This document shows positions 13,873-22,870 of a stretch of 64,000 nt of DNA, in pieces. Every line of letters starts with the position of its first letter. The stretch's first letter is position 1. The stretch lies in assembly GCF_029846115.1 (NCBI RefSeq), contig NZ_JARVZZ010000001.1, forward strand, positions 1,240,001-1,304,000. Direction: 5' to 3'. The stretch comes from Serratia marcescens. GTDB taxonomy: Bacteria; Pseudomonadota; Gammaproteobacteria; Enterobacterales; Enterobacteriaceae. Position numbers and translations under genes: made by a program. The notes under the pieces were generated by a model. The model was given only the letters and a program-made list of their open reading frames with translations, was not told the origin of the DNA and made no database searches.

Positions 13873-15831
13873 TTATGACGGCACTTTCATTGATTGTTTT
13901 TCTTCCAACAGCTTGTCGACTACGGCCGGATCCGCCAGCGTGGAGGTGTCCCCCAGGTTGCTGGTGTCGCCGGCGGCAATTTTGCGCAGGATACGCCGCA
14001 TGATCTTGCCGGAGCGCGTTTTGGGCAGCGAATCTGTCCAGTGCAGCACGTCCGGCGTGGCGATCGGCCCTATCTCTTTGCGCACCCAGTTGCGCACTTC
14101 GGTATAGAGCTCCGGCGTCGGTTCTTCGCCGTGGTTCAGCGTGATGTAGGCGTAGATCGCCTGGCCTTTGATGTTGTGAGGAATACCGACCACTGCCGCT
14201 TCGGCGATTTTCGGGTGCGATACCAGCGCAGACTCGATCTCGGCGGTACCCAGACGGTGGCCGGAGACGTTCAGCACGTCGTCGACGCGGCCGGTGATCC
14301 AGTAGTAACCGTCCTCGTCGCGGCGAGCGCCGTCACCGCTGAAGTACATGCCTTTGAAGGTCGAGAAGTAGGTTTGCTCGAAGCGGTCATGATCGCCGAA
14401 CAGGGTACGTGCCTGGCCCGGCCAGGAGTCGACGATCACCAGGTTGCCTTCGCAGGCGCCTTCCTGCGGTGTGCCGACGTTATCGACCAGCGCCGGCTGC
14501 ACGCCGAAGAAAGGCCGCGTGGCGGAACCGGCCTTCAGCTCGGTAGCGCCCGGCAGCGGGGTAATCATGAAGCCGCCGGTTTCGGTTTGCCACCAGGTAT
14601 CGACGATCGGGCACTTTGCGTTGCCTATCTTGTTGTAATACCACTCCCAGGCTTCCGGGTTGATCGGTTCACCGACCGAGCCCATGATGCGCAGCGAATC
14701 GCGTCGGGTGCCCTCGATCGCCTTGTCGCCTTCGGCCATCAGGGCGCGAATGGCGGTCGGCGCGGTATACAGAATGTTGACCTGGTGCTTGTCGATCACC
14801 TGCGACAGGCGATTGACGCCCGGATAGTTAGGCACGCCTTCGAACATCAGCGTGGTGGCGCCGCAGGCCAGCGGGCCGTACAGCAGATAGCTGTGGCCGG
14901 TGACCCAGCCCACGTCGGCGGTACACCAGTAAATGTCGCCGTCGTGATAGTCGAACACATACTTAAAGGTCATCGCGGCGTACACCAGGTAGCCGCCGGT
15001 GGTGTGCAGCACACCTTTCGGCTTGCCGGTCGAGCCGGAGGTGTACAGGATAAACAGCGGATCTTCGGCGTTCACTTCTTCCGGCGGGCAGTCGGCGAAA
15101 ACGCCCTCGGTCAGCTCATGCCACCACAGATCGCGCCCTTCCTGCCAGTAACCCGGTTTCCCGGTGCGCTGGAATACCACCACGTTGGCCACGCTGACCA
15201 CGCCGGGATTTTTCAGCGCATCGTCGACGTTCTTTTTCAGCGGTACGGCGCGGCCGGCGCGCAGGCCTTCATCGGCGGTGATGACCAGTTTGGCGTTGGA
15301 GTCGATAATGCGCCCGGCGACCGCTTCCGGCGAGAAACCGCCGAAGATCACCGAATGTACGGCGCCGATGCGCGCGCAGGCCAGCATCGCGACCGCCGCT
15401 TCCGGCACCATCGGCATATAGATAGCCACCACGTCGCCTTTTTTCACGCCGAGCTTTTTCAGCACGTTGGCGAACTGGCAGACGTCATGGTGCAGCTGTT
15501 TGTAAGTCACGTGCTTGGATTGGGTCGGGTCATCGCCTTCCCAGATAATGGCGGTCTGGTCGCCGCGCTCAGCCAGATGGCGGTCCAAACAGTTGGCTGA
15601 CAGGTTCAACGTGCCGTCTTCAAACCAACGAATGCTGACGTGGCCGGGATCGAACGAGGTATTTTTGACTTTGGTATAGGGTTTGATCCAGTCCAGGATT
15701 TTGCCATGCTCACCCCAGAAAGCCTCTGGGTCTTGAACCGACTGTTGATAATACTGTTGGTATTGTGCCGGATTAATCAGGGCGCGTTCTGCAATTGCAG
15801 AAGGAATAGCGTGTTTATGCAGTTGGCTCAT
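13873..15831 (-). CDS. acs: Acetyl-CoA synthetase
   Basis: A 652-residue AMP-forming enzyme, the same length as in E. coli, that converts acetate, ATP and CoA to acetyl-CoA through acetyl-adenylate. It allows scavenging of low acetate together with ActP. It has the core motifs of the ANL superfamily: [40 protein letters not shown] (hinge), and the C-terminal [11 protein letters not shown], whose Lys is the known acetylation target of Pat/CobB. It is the first gene of acs-yjcH-actP. In E. coli it is activated by CRP and divergent from nrfA. Here nrf is absent and the divergent neighbour is gltP. Confidence 0.98.
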   Translation of the reverse strand: MSQLHKHAIPSAIAERALINPAQYQQYYQQSVQDPEAFWGEHGKILDWIKPYTKVKNTSFDPGHVSIRWFEDGTLNLSANCLDRHLAERGDQTAIIWEGDDPTQSKHVTYKQLHHDVCQFANVLKKLGVKKGDVVAIYMPMVPEAAVAMLACARIGAVHSVIFGGFSPEAVAGRIIDSNAKLVITADEGLRAGRAVPLKKNVDDALKNPGVVSVANVVVFQRTGKPGYWQEGRDLWWHELTEGVFADCPPEEVNAEDPLFILYTSGSTGKPKGVLHTTGGYLVYAAMTFKYVFDYHDGDIYWCTADVGWVTGHSYLLYGPLACGATTLMFEGVPNYPGVNRLSQVIDKHQVNILYTAPTAIRALMAEGDKAIEGTRRDSLRIMGSVGEPINPEAWEWYYNKIGNAKCPIVDTWWQTETGGFMITPLPGATELKAGSATRPFFGVQPALVDNVGTPQEGACEGNLVIVDSWPGQARTLFGDHDRFEQTYFSTFKGMYFSGDGARRDEDGYYWITGRVDDVLNVSGHRLGTAEIESALVSHPKIAEAAVVGIPHNIKGQAIYAYITLNHGEEPTPELYTEVRNWVRKEIGPIATPDVLHWTDSLPKTRSGKIMRRILRKIAAGDTSNLGDTSTLADPAVVDKLLEEKQSMKVPS

Positions 15832-16734
15832 AGCTTTTCTCCTTGAAGTTGTTAATGATATGTCAACTGAAGGTTAAGTATAGTTTGCTACGATTCTTTG
15901 TTTCTTTTTTGCGCGGCAGATCACGCAACAAAGATATTGATTTGTAATCGTTCTGTCGCATTTGCAGGACGTATCTATCTCTTTGGCGTTTAAATCATCA
16001 TAAACCCGTGTTTTTAGCCAAAAACACTTATCTAAAGAACAAAAAAGAATAAACAAAGGTAAAGTTATTTGCCCCGTGCCAAATAAATCGGTGGAAAGGC
16101 CTGCGTTATTTCGCGCTATAAATCTTTTTGGATTATTTTTCGCTATTAATATTCGAAGTTGGTATTAACGCGATATAACGATGGACGGCATATCGTGAAA
16201 TAACGTTTTATTAACCTTTAATTCCTGATGAAAGGTCGGGAGATACCCGAGGATATTCAGCCTGCAATATCGTTCGTTTTTTAATCGCAATATAAAGTAG
16301 CTCTGCATTTATAGAGGAGCATGTCACTCGGCCAATTCTCATTTATTTGACTTTTAAGTAACAAAATATAAACATTTAACGCGGACTAAATATGCAGAAT
16401 GGGCGAAAAATAACGCATTTCAATTGTGTTCAAAAAAACGTCGTCGGCGCGGTTATGTACTTCATTGTATGAAAAATTATGTTTTTAATAACAACCAATT
16501 ATGCCGTTTGAAATAGTTACGCGAAATTTTTTGTGATTCGATTCAGCGCTCAACCCTGACAAATCAAGGCTTGCAGAGCATGCCGCCCGGATGATACAGA
16601 TTTATACTGCGTTGCACCTAGGGCCGGTGAACGCTTCCACTGAATTAACATAAGCCTGTAATAAATGATTAAGTATTCTTTTCGCCGTGTTGCGACTTTG
16701 TACGGTGAAAAGAGTCTTTGAGGACTTTTTGGGT
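15832..16734. other. acs-gltP divergent intergenic region
   Basis: About 900 bp of AT-rich DNA without a convincing gene; the 60-codon minus-strand frame at 15874-16056 lacks a start context or homology. For acs, TATACT on the minus strand (15882-15877) is a plausible -10 about 50 bp before the start. Further upstream CGTGATCTGCCGCGCA (around 15910-15930, minus strand) resembles a weak CRP site. For gltP no promoter could be fixed. The length suggests complex regulation or a lost gene block, since nrf genes occupy this place in E. coli. Confidence 0.5.
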
Positions 16735-18051
16735 ATGAAAAGTGTAAAAATTAGCCTGGCTTGGCAAATCCTGATCGCGTTGGTACTGGGTATTATTGTT
16801 GGCGCAGTGTTGCACAACCAGACCGAATCTCGTGAGTGGCTGGTGAGCAATATTCTCAGCCCGGCGGGTGATATCTTTATTCGCCTGATCAAGATGATTG
16901 TGGTGCCGATCGTTATTTCCACGCTGATCGTCGGTATTGCCGGCGTGGGGGATGCGAAAAAGCTGGGCCGCATCGGATTGAAAACCATTATTTACTTCGA
17001 AGTGATCACCACCATCGCCATCGTGGTGGGGTTGACGTTGGCCAACGTATTCCAACCTGGCCACGGCATCGATATGTCGACGCTGACCACGGTGGATATT
17101 TCGCAATATGAGAAAACCACCGAACAGGTGCAAAGCGGTTCGCACAGTCTGGTGGCGACCATTCTGTCGCTGATCCCGTCGAACGTCTTCTCGTCGATGG
17201 CCAAGGGCGACATGCTGCCGATTATCTTCTTCTCGGTGCTGTTTGGTCTGGGGCTGTCGTCGTTGCCGAAAGAGACCAAAGAGCCGTTGCTGAAGGTGTT
17301 CAAGGCGGTGTCCGAAAGCATGTTCAAAGTCACCCACATGATCATGCGCTATGCGCCTATCGGGGTGTTTGGCCTGATTTCGGTTACGGTAGCCAACTTC
17401 GGTTTCGCTTCGCTGCTGCCGCTGGCCAAGCTGGTGGTGCTGGTATACTTCGCCATCGCGTTCTTCGCCCTGGTGGTGCTGGGGGCGGTCGCCCGGCTGT
17501 GCAACCTGCGCATCTGGACGCTGATCCGCATCCTGAAAGACGAACTGATCCTGGCTTATTCCACCGCCAGCTCGGAAACGGTGCTGCCGCGCATCATCGA
17601 AAAGATGGAGGCTTACGGCGCGCCCAAGTCGATCACCAGCTTCGTGGTGCCGACCGGCTACTCCTTTAACCTGGATGGCTCGACGCTGTACCAGAGCATC
17701 GCCGCTATCTTTATCGCCCAGCTGTACGGCATCGAGCTGTCATTGGGGCAAGAGATCGTGCTGGTGCTGACGCTGATGGTCACCTCGAAAGGGATTGCCG
17801 GCGTGCCGGGCGTCTCGTTCGTGGTGCTGCTGGCTACGCTGGGCAGCGTCGGCATTCCGCTGGAAGGCCTGGCGTTCATCGCCGGCGTGGACCGTATCCT
17901 GGATATGGCGCGCACCGCGCTGAACGTCGTGGGTAACGCGCTGGCGGTGCTGGTGATCGCCAAGTGGGAACACCAGTTCGATCGCAAGAAGGCGCTGGCC
18001 TACGAAACGGAGTTTCTGGCGCAGAAGGTGAAGCCGGCCAATCAGGCCTAA
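16735..18051 (+). CDS. gltP: Glutamate/aspartate:proton symporter GltP
   Basis: A 438-residue inner-membrane carrier of the dicarboxylate/amino acid:cation symporter family that takes up L-glutamate and L-aspartate with protons. The ATG at 16735 gives MKSVKISLAWQILIA, matching E. coli GltP (437 residues); the frame is open for 16 more codons upstream without homology. Family motifs are the serine-rich AYSTASSETVLPRI of re-entrant loop HP1, the PTGYSFNLDGSTLY block (NMDGT-like site in helix 7), and SKGIAGVPGVSF of HP2 with the substrate-binding region DRILDMARTALNVVGN. It is single-gene, followed by its own terminator. Confidence 0.97.
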   Translation: MKSVKISLAWQILIALVLGIIVGAVLHNQTESREWLVSNILSPAGDIFIRLIKMIVVPIVISTLIVGIAGVGDAKKLGRIGLKTIIYFEVITTIAIVVGLTLANVFQPGHGIDMSTLTTVDISQYEKTTEQVQSGSHSLVATILSLIPSNVFSSMAKGDMLPIIFFSVLFGLGLSSLPKETKEPLLKVFKAVSESMFKVTHMIMRYAPIGVFGLISVTVANFGFASLLPLAKLVVLVYFAIAFFALVVLGAVARLCNLRIWTLIRILKDELILAYSTASSETVLPRIIEKMEAYGAPKSITSFVVPTGYSFNLDGSTLYQSIAAIFIAQLYGIELSLGQEIVLVLTLMVTSKGIAGVPGVSFVVLLATLGSVGIPLEGLAFIAGVDRILDMARTALNVVGNALAVLVIAKWEHQFDRKKALAYETEFLAQKVKPANQA

Positions 18052-18072
18052 TCATCGAACATCGCCGACGTT

Positions 18073-18105
18073 AAAACGCCCCAGGCAGCTGTGCCGGGGC
18101 GTTTT
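18073..18105 (+). terminator. gltP terminator
   Basis: AAAACGCCCC and GGGGCGTTTT enclose a short inner hairpin (GGCA...TGCC). It is a strong symmetrical terminator 22 bp after the stop. Confidence 0.9.
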
Positions 18106-18208
18106 GCTTTTATGAGCCTTCTACCCGTCACTTTCTTTCCTCCGTCCCTACTGCGTGACTTGCATCCCCGCTTAACAGAATCTAAAGTGTTACCAAATTA
18201 ATAGAAAT

Positions 18209-18227
18209 GATAATAGATGTTATTATC
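18209..18227 (+). promoter_or_regulatory. Fur box before the VibH-like gene
   Basis: GATAATAGATGTTATTATC fits the inverted Fur pattern GATAATGATAATCATTATC at 13 of 19 positions, with further ATTATCATT-like sequence around it (18204-18236). It lies about 100 bp before the VibH-like start, in a suitable place for iron repression. Confidence 0.8.
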
Positions 18228-18324
18228 ATTTTCATTTGATGATGTATGGAGACACGCAAAAGCCGTTGAACGGCGGGTTACGCCCGTTCGGCGTCTTTAT
18301 TCGGGCTTATCAAAGGTAGGTAAC

Positions 18325-19668
18325 ATGTCGGACACCGCTTTGGCCTCTGAATGGTTGCCGCTGGCGCCAGCGCAGCTTGATTTCTGGGAAGAACACACCT
18401 TGCACCCCGGGCAGACCCTGTCCACCGTCGCACACTGCACCGAACTGTGCGGTGCGGTAGAGGAAGAGACGCTCTGCCGGGCGATCGCCACCACCCTCGC
18501 CGAGACGCAGGCGTTTGCCCTGCGCTTTGGTGAGCGGCGTGGCGATGCTCCTCCGCCGTTACGGCACGATCCACAGCGCATACCGCCATTACAACGCATC
18601 GATCTGCAAACGCACGGCGATCCCTGGCAGGCGGCGCAAAACCTGATGCGCGAAGATATCGCGCAGCGCCGGGCGCTGCACAGCGAGCCGCTAGCCGCCG
18701 CCTGGCTGCTCAAGCTGGGGCCGGAGCGCTACCTCTGGTACGTGCGTGCGCACCATATTCTGGTTGATGGCTTCGGCATGGCCTTGATTGAACACCGCTG
18801 CGCCGCGTTATATGCGCACTATCTGGGTGAAGGCAGCGCGGGTATGCCCCTGGGCACCTTCGACGTCTTTCAACAGGCCGAGCTGGCCTACGCTGATTCT
18901 GAGCGATGCGAGCGCGATCGGCGCTTTTGGCAAACCTACCTGCCGCTGTCGCAGGCGCTGCCGACGGTGCGCAAGGGCGGTGAGGCCTATGGCGTGCGGC
19001 GTCTGAGCACCCACCACCGGCTGCCGGCGGCGGTATCGCAACGACTGGCGCAGCTGGCGGAGCGCAGCGGCATCAATTGGCCCGACTTGCTGGTGGCGCT
19101 GTCGGCGGCCTGGCTGTTTCAGGTGATGCCGCGCGACACCCGGCAAGGCGATACGCTGCCGATGTGGATGCCGGCGATGAATCGCCGCGGGCAGGCCGCC
19201 ACCAACGTGCCTTCATTGGCGGTCAACACTCTGCCGCTGCTGGTGTCGCCACCCCCGTCGGCGACGCTGGGAGATTTTCTGACGATGATGGCGCAGCTGC
19301 TGCGGGAGCTGCGCAGCCATGCCGGCTACCGCCTGCGTCAACTGGCCGCCGATCGCGGCGTGGAGCCAGGTTCGCGCTTCTTTATTTCCCCCTTCATCAA
19401 TGTGCAACCCTTCGATGCGCCCCGCTTTACCGGCTGTAGCGGCACCCGCAGCGTATTGGCCGGCGGCTCGGGCGACGGTTTTAACCTGACTTATCGCGGC
19501 CGCACCGACGCCCGCGATCTGCAGGTGGATATCGATATCTATCTGGAGCAGTTCCCGACGGAGGATGCGCTGGACTATGGCGAGGCGCTGCAAGAGTTTC
19601 TGATGCGCGCGCTGCAGCGGGAGGCCTGGGAGCAACCGCTGGCGGCCCTGACGGCGTTGCCCGCCTGA
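18325..19668 (+). CDS. Free-standing NRPS condensation protein, VibH-like amide synthase
   Basis: A 447-residue single condensation domain. VibH of Vibrio cholerae (440 residues) joins 2,3-dihydroxybenzoate, held on the aryl carrier protein VibB, to a free polyamine. The match from memory is extensive: RAHHILVDGFGM (catalytic His143-His144, Asp148), MNRRGQAATNVPSLAVNTLPLL, FFISPFINVQPFDAP and VLAGGSGDGFNLTYRG all align with VibH. There is no carrier, adenylation or thioesterase domain. The expected donor here is EntB-bound DHB and the acceptor a diamine or polyamine; which amine cannot be read from sequence. The ATG at 18325 follows AAAGGTAGG. The open frame runs 36 codons further upstream, across the Fur box, so the longer start is rejected. 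The gene is convergent with the Cy-A gene. Confidence 0.9.
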   Translation: MSDTALASEWLPLAPAQLDFWEEHTLHPGQTLSTVAHCTELCGAVEEETLCRAIATTLAETQAFALRFGERRGDAPPPLRHDPQRIPPLQRIDLQTHGDPWQAAQNLMREDIAQRRALHSEPLAAAWLLKLGPERYLWYVRAHHILVDGFGMALIEHRCAALYAHYLGEGSAGMPLGTFDVFQQAELAYADSERCERDRRFWQTYLPLSQALPTVRKGGEAYGVRRLSTHHRLPAAVSQRLAQLAERSGINWPDLLVALSAAWLFQVMPRDTRQGDTLPMWMPAMNRRGQAATNVPSLAVNTLPLLVSPPPSATLGDFLTMMAQLLRELRSHAGYRLRQLAADRGVEPGSRFFISPFINVQPFDAPRFTGCSGTRSVLAGGSGDGFNLTYRGRTDARDLQVDIDIYLEQFPTEDALDYGEALQEFLMRALQREAWEQPLAALTALPA

Positions 19669-19675
19669 TAAAATG

Positions 19676-19698
19676 CGGGCGGGGGATGACCCCGCCCG
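19676..19698 (-). terminator. Hairpin between the convergent VibH-like and Cy-A genes
   Basis: CGGGCGGGG and CCCCGCCCG form a perfect 9-bp stem with loop GATGA. On the minus strand it is followed by CATTTTATC, so it mainly ends the Cy/Cy-A operon. Confidence 0.75.
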
Positions 19699-19710
19699 AG
19701 TGATGTGGTT

Positions 19711-22700
19711 TCAGCTGGCCAGCAACGCCGCCACTTCGCGCGCGTTCTTGCACGGCAGGAGCGAACTGCTTACCAGACGGGTGCCGAAAGCGTCATTGAG
19801 GCGTGCCGCTACCTGTTTGATATGCGGCAGCTTCAGCCCCATGGCGATAAACGCCGTCTCTTCCCCCCATTCCGGGCGCGGCGTCACGCCGATCGCCTGC
19901 CAGTAAATGGTCAGGATCTCTGCGCTGCGGGCCAACGGTGCGTTCGGCGGCGGGGCCGCGCAGGCGTTCAACGCCGGTGCGGTTTGCTGGTGGCTCATGT
20001 CGGCGCGGATACGATGGCGGTCGGTTTTACCGTTGGCGGACAACGGCAGCGCCTCGGCATGGATAAAGCGCGTAGGAATATGGGTACAGGGCAGATAGCC
20101 GGTGGCGAAGGCGCGGATCTCGGACAGCGGCAGTGGTTTGCCGTCGCGGGTCAGATACAGGGCGCCGAGCGCCGCCTCGTTGTTCTCTCCGCTGGGGTAA
20201 TCCACCACCACCATATCCAGGATCGCCGGATGGCGGCGCAGCACGTCTTCGATTTCCGGCAGCGAGACGCGCACGCCGCGGATCTTCACATAGCCGTTCA
20301 CCCGGGTGGCGAACATGATGTTGCCGTCCGTTCGGTAGTAGCCCTGATCGCCGGTGCGGAAAGCGCGCAGCGGTTGCCCGTCCGGCCCTTCGAGGGTGAC
20401 GAAGTCATGCTGCTTCAGCTCCCCCTGTTCCAGATAGCCTAACGCCAGGTTCACCCCGGCGGTATGAATGCGGCCGACCACGCCGGCCGGGCAGTGGCTG
20501 CCGTCGTCATGGCAGATGAAGTAGCGGTTGGCCGGCAGCGGGCGGCCGTAAGGCACGGTGCCGCTCTCCTGCGGGGCGATTGGGTGCCAGATGCTCCAGA
20601 TGGTGGTTTCGGTCGGTCCGCCGAGTGAGAACAGCGCGAGATCCGGGCGCAAGGTGCGCAGGGTTTGCACCGTCGCTGGCTTGATGTAGTCGCCGCCTTG
20701 CGCCACCAGGCGCAGCGAGCGCAGGCTGTCGGCCGTTTTGCAGGTGAGCAGCATCTCCAGAATGGCGGGCACCGAACACCACAGGCTAACCCGGTGCTTT
20801 TCCACCAACTGGTTCCAACTGATGGCGTCTTTTTCCTGATGCGGCGCCGGCAGCACCAGCGTGGCGCCGGCGCACAGCGAACCAAACAGATCGAACATCG
20901 ACATGTCATGGTGCGGCGGCGTGACGGAAATGAAGACGTCGTCGGCGGTGACCGCCCAGCGCTGCTGGGTCTGGTGGACGACGTTGGCGGTAGCGCGGTT
21001 GTTGAGCACCACGCATTTGGGCTTACCGGTGGTGCCGGAGGTATACAGGTAGTAGCTCGCGGCCAGGCTGGCGCTGCGTTCAACCAGCGTCTGCTCATCC
21101 GGCAGCGCAGGCGCGCGATCCGTCGGCGTCAGCAGGGTCGCCGGCGTCACGCCGATCGGCGTCTCCAGATCGCCGCCGTGCACCACCAGCGTCGGCCGGC
21201 AGTTTTCCAGCAGGTAGGCGGTGCGTTCCGGCGGCGAGTTGATATCGACAGGCACCCAGATCACGCCCTGCAGGGCGCAGGCGAGGCTGAGGATGATCTG
21301 TTCCGGGCTGCGCGGCAGATAAAGCGCCACCACGTTGCCCGGCTGCACGCCGCGGCTCTGCAGGTTGGCGATCGCCGTGGCGATCCGCTGGCCCAGCTCG
21401 CGGTAGGTCAGCGTCTGTTCACCGCAGATCAGCGCGTTGCCGCCGTTTTGTGCGCCAAACAGCCGCTCGGCCAGCTGCGCCAGATAAGGATAAGGTGCGT
21501 AATTCGCTTCGCTGTCGTTGTGACGGTAATGCGCCAGATCGATGAAGTCCCGCGGTGCGATCGCCAGGTCGGCCCGTTGGCAGCTGTGCAGGATGCGTCG
21601 CTGCAATGCCGCCAGCATGGCTTCTACCTGCTCGCCATGCAGCGCCTGCTCGGCGTAGTCCACGCACAGCTGCAGGTTTTTTTCGCTGTCCAGCGTCAGG
21701 CGAATGTCGATGGCGACCTGCGGCGTTTGGGTCAGGCCGTCGTGGAAGCGTACCGGCGCTTCGGCCGGCAGCGTTTCCCAGCCCAGACAGTTGGTCAGGA
21801 TCACCGGCAGCGCCGGGCCGCCCTGGCTTTGGCCGAGCAACTGCCGCGCCAGATCGACGCCGGAAAACGTCAGGTGGTCGAGCGCGCCGAGCACGTCGTC
21901 CTGCAGGGCTTGCGCGCGCTGGATAAAATCTTCGCCGTGACGGGAATAGCGCACCGCCACGAAGCTGGAGGCGTTACCCAGGGCGCCGTCGGCGGCGGGG
22001 AATGCCACCGGCACGCCGACGCACAGCTCGCCGTCGGTGGTCCAGTGGGCCAGCGTATCGAGGATCAGCGCCGACAGCAGACTGTTGCGCAGCAGAGCAT
22101 GCGGCGATCCCAGACGGCCGAGTTGTTTTATCGTATCGTGCGGCAGCGTCAGGCTGACGCGGCGATAGCGTGACGAGGAGAGATTGGCGAGCGGGGCGCG
22201 CCACGGCAATGCCGACGGGGTGGTGACATCCTGCAGCTTTTCGCGCCAGTAGGCGGCATCGGCCTGCCGCTGCGCCGCCGGTGCGGCGGGGAGCGGCAGC
22301 GCAGCGGCGGTCGGCGCCAGAGGGCGATCGTCAAACAGGCGAGCGATCACGGTGGAGATCCCCTGGCCGTCGAGGATCAACGCATCGAAGCTGGTGAAGA
22401 TCAGCGTATCGTACGGCGATCCCGTCGGATCCTGCTGTTCGGCCCGTTGGATCACGGCGATGCGCCATAGCGGTTGGCTCGGATCGTGGCGCTGGTGGGA
22501 GTATCGCTCGCGCAGTTGTTCGACCTGGCGCTGCGACGCTTCGCCATCAAGGGCGCGCAGATCGTGACGATCCAGATGCAGCGTCACCTCCGGGCGTACG
22601 TGCTGCGTGCCGCGCTGCACATCGATGCAGGTGCGCAACGCTGGGTAGTGCTGTACCAGCTCGGTCAGGCGCGCTTCAAGGCGCGGTACATCCAGCTGCC

Positions 22701-22806
22701 GGGCGCGGTATTCGCGAAAGTCGTGCATCGCCACGCCGCCGAGCGGCCATCGATCGCTGCGGCCCAGAAGATAGGCCTGCTGCAGTGCGGTTAATGCTGT
22801 CTCCAT
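19711..22806 (-). CDS. NRPS cyclization-adenylation protein with vestigial carrier (VibF middle part)
   Basis: A 1031-residue synthetase fragment. Residues 1-430 are a heterocyclization (Cy) domain: LQQAYLLGRSD start and the DxxxxD motif Asp141-Asp146 (FDALILDGQG) instead of HHxxxDG. Residues about 450-940 are an adenylation domain: YYLYTSGTTGKPK, GGPTETTIWSIW, YRTDGN, NGYVKIRGVRV and ALPLSANGKTDR. The C-terminal 75 residues look like a carrier protein, but the expected phosphopantetheine serine is replaced: the GGxS position reads G990-L-K-L993. The A domain should therefore load the carrier of another protein in trans, most likely the C*-PCP-C protein. The pocket residues read roughly D-M-F-C-V-Q-L-I-W, close in the last part to Cy-linked A domains. 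Threonine is the substrate suggested by VibF context, not proven. It is the second gene after the Cy protein, 64 bp downstream. Confidence 0.88.
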   Translation of the reverse strand: METALTALQQAYLLGRSDRWPLGGVAMHDFREYRARQLDVPRLEARLTELVQHYPALRTCIDVQRGTQHVRPEVTLHLDRHDLRALDGEASQRQVEQLRERYSHQRHDPSQPLWRIAVIQRAEQQDPTGSPYDTLIFTSFDALILDGQGISTVIARLFDDRPLAPTAAALPLPAAPAAQRQADAAYWREKLQDVTTPSALPWRAPLANLSSSRYRRVSLTLPHDTIKQLGRLGSPHALLRNSLLSALILDTLAHWTTDGELCVGVPVAFPAADGALGNASSFVAVRYSRHGEDFIQRAQALQDDVLGALDHLTFSGVDLARQLLGQSQGGPALPVILTNCLGWETLPAEAPVRFHDGLTQTPQVAIDIRLTLDSEKNLQLCVDYAEQALHGEQVEAMLAALQRRILHSCQRADLAIAPRDFIDLAHYRHNDSEANYAPYPYLAQLAERLFGAQNGGNALICGEQTLTYRELGQRIATAIANLQSRGVQPGNVVALYLPRSPEQIILSLACALQGVIWVPVDINSPPERTAYLLENCRPTLVVHGGDLETPIGVTPATLLTPTDRAPALPDEQTLVERSASLAASYYLYTSGTTGKPKCVVLNNRATANVVHQTQQRWAVTADDVFISVTPPHHDMSMFDLFGSLCAGATLVLPAPHQEKDAISWNQLVEKHRVSLWCSVPAILEMLLTCKTADSLRSLRLVAQGGDYIKPATVQTLRTLRPDLALFSLGGPTETTIWSIWHPIAPQESGTVPYGRPLPANRYFICHDDGSHCPAGVVGRIHTAGVNLALGYLEQGELKQHDFVTLEGPDGQPLRAFRTGDQGYYRTDGNIMFATRVNGYVKIRGVRVSLPEIEDVLRRHPAILDMVVVDYPSGENNEAALGALYLTRDGKPLPLSEIRAFATGYLPCTHIPTRFIHAEALPLSANGKTDRHRIRADMSHQQTAPALNACAAPPPNAPLARSAEILTIYWQAIGVTPRPEWGEETAFIAMGLKLPHIKQVAARLNDAFGTRLVSSSLLPCKNAREVAALLAS

Positions 22807-22870
22807 GGTACTTCCCTATAGTCGCTAACCGATTAAAACGAGCCGGGCGTCGCGCGCCCGGAAACCGATC

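Noticed and set aside
16687..16734. Upstream in-frame start for gltP
   Set aside because: The extra 16 residues are not conserved, and the ATG at 16735 gives the family N-terminus.
18217..18324. Upstream in-frame start for the VibH-like gene
   Set aside because: It overlaps the Fur box and has no homology; the ATG at 18325 has a ribosome-binding site and matches VibH length.
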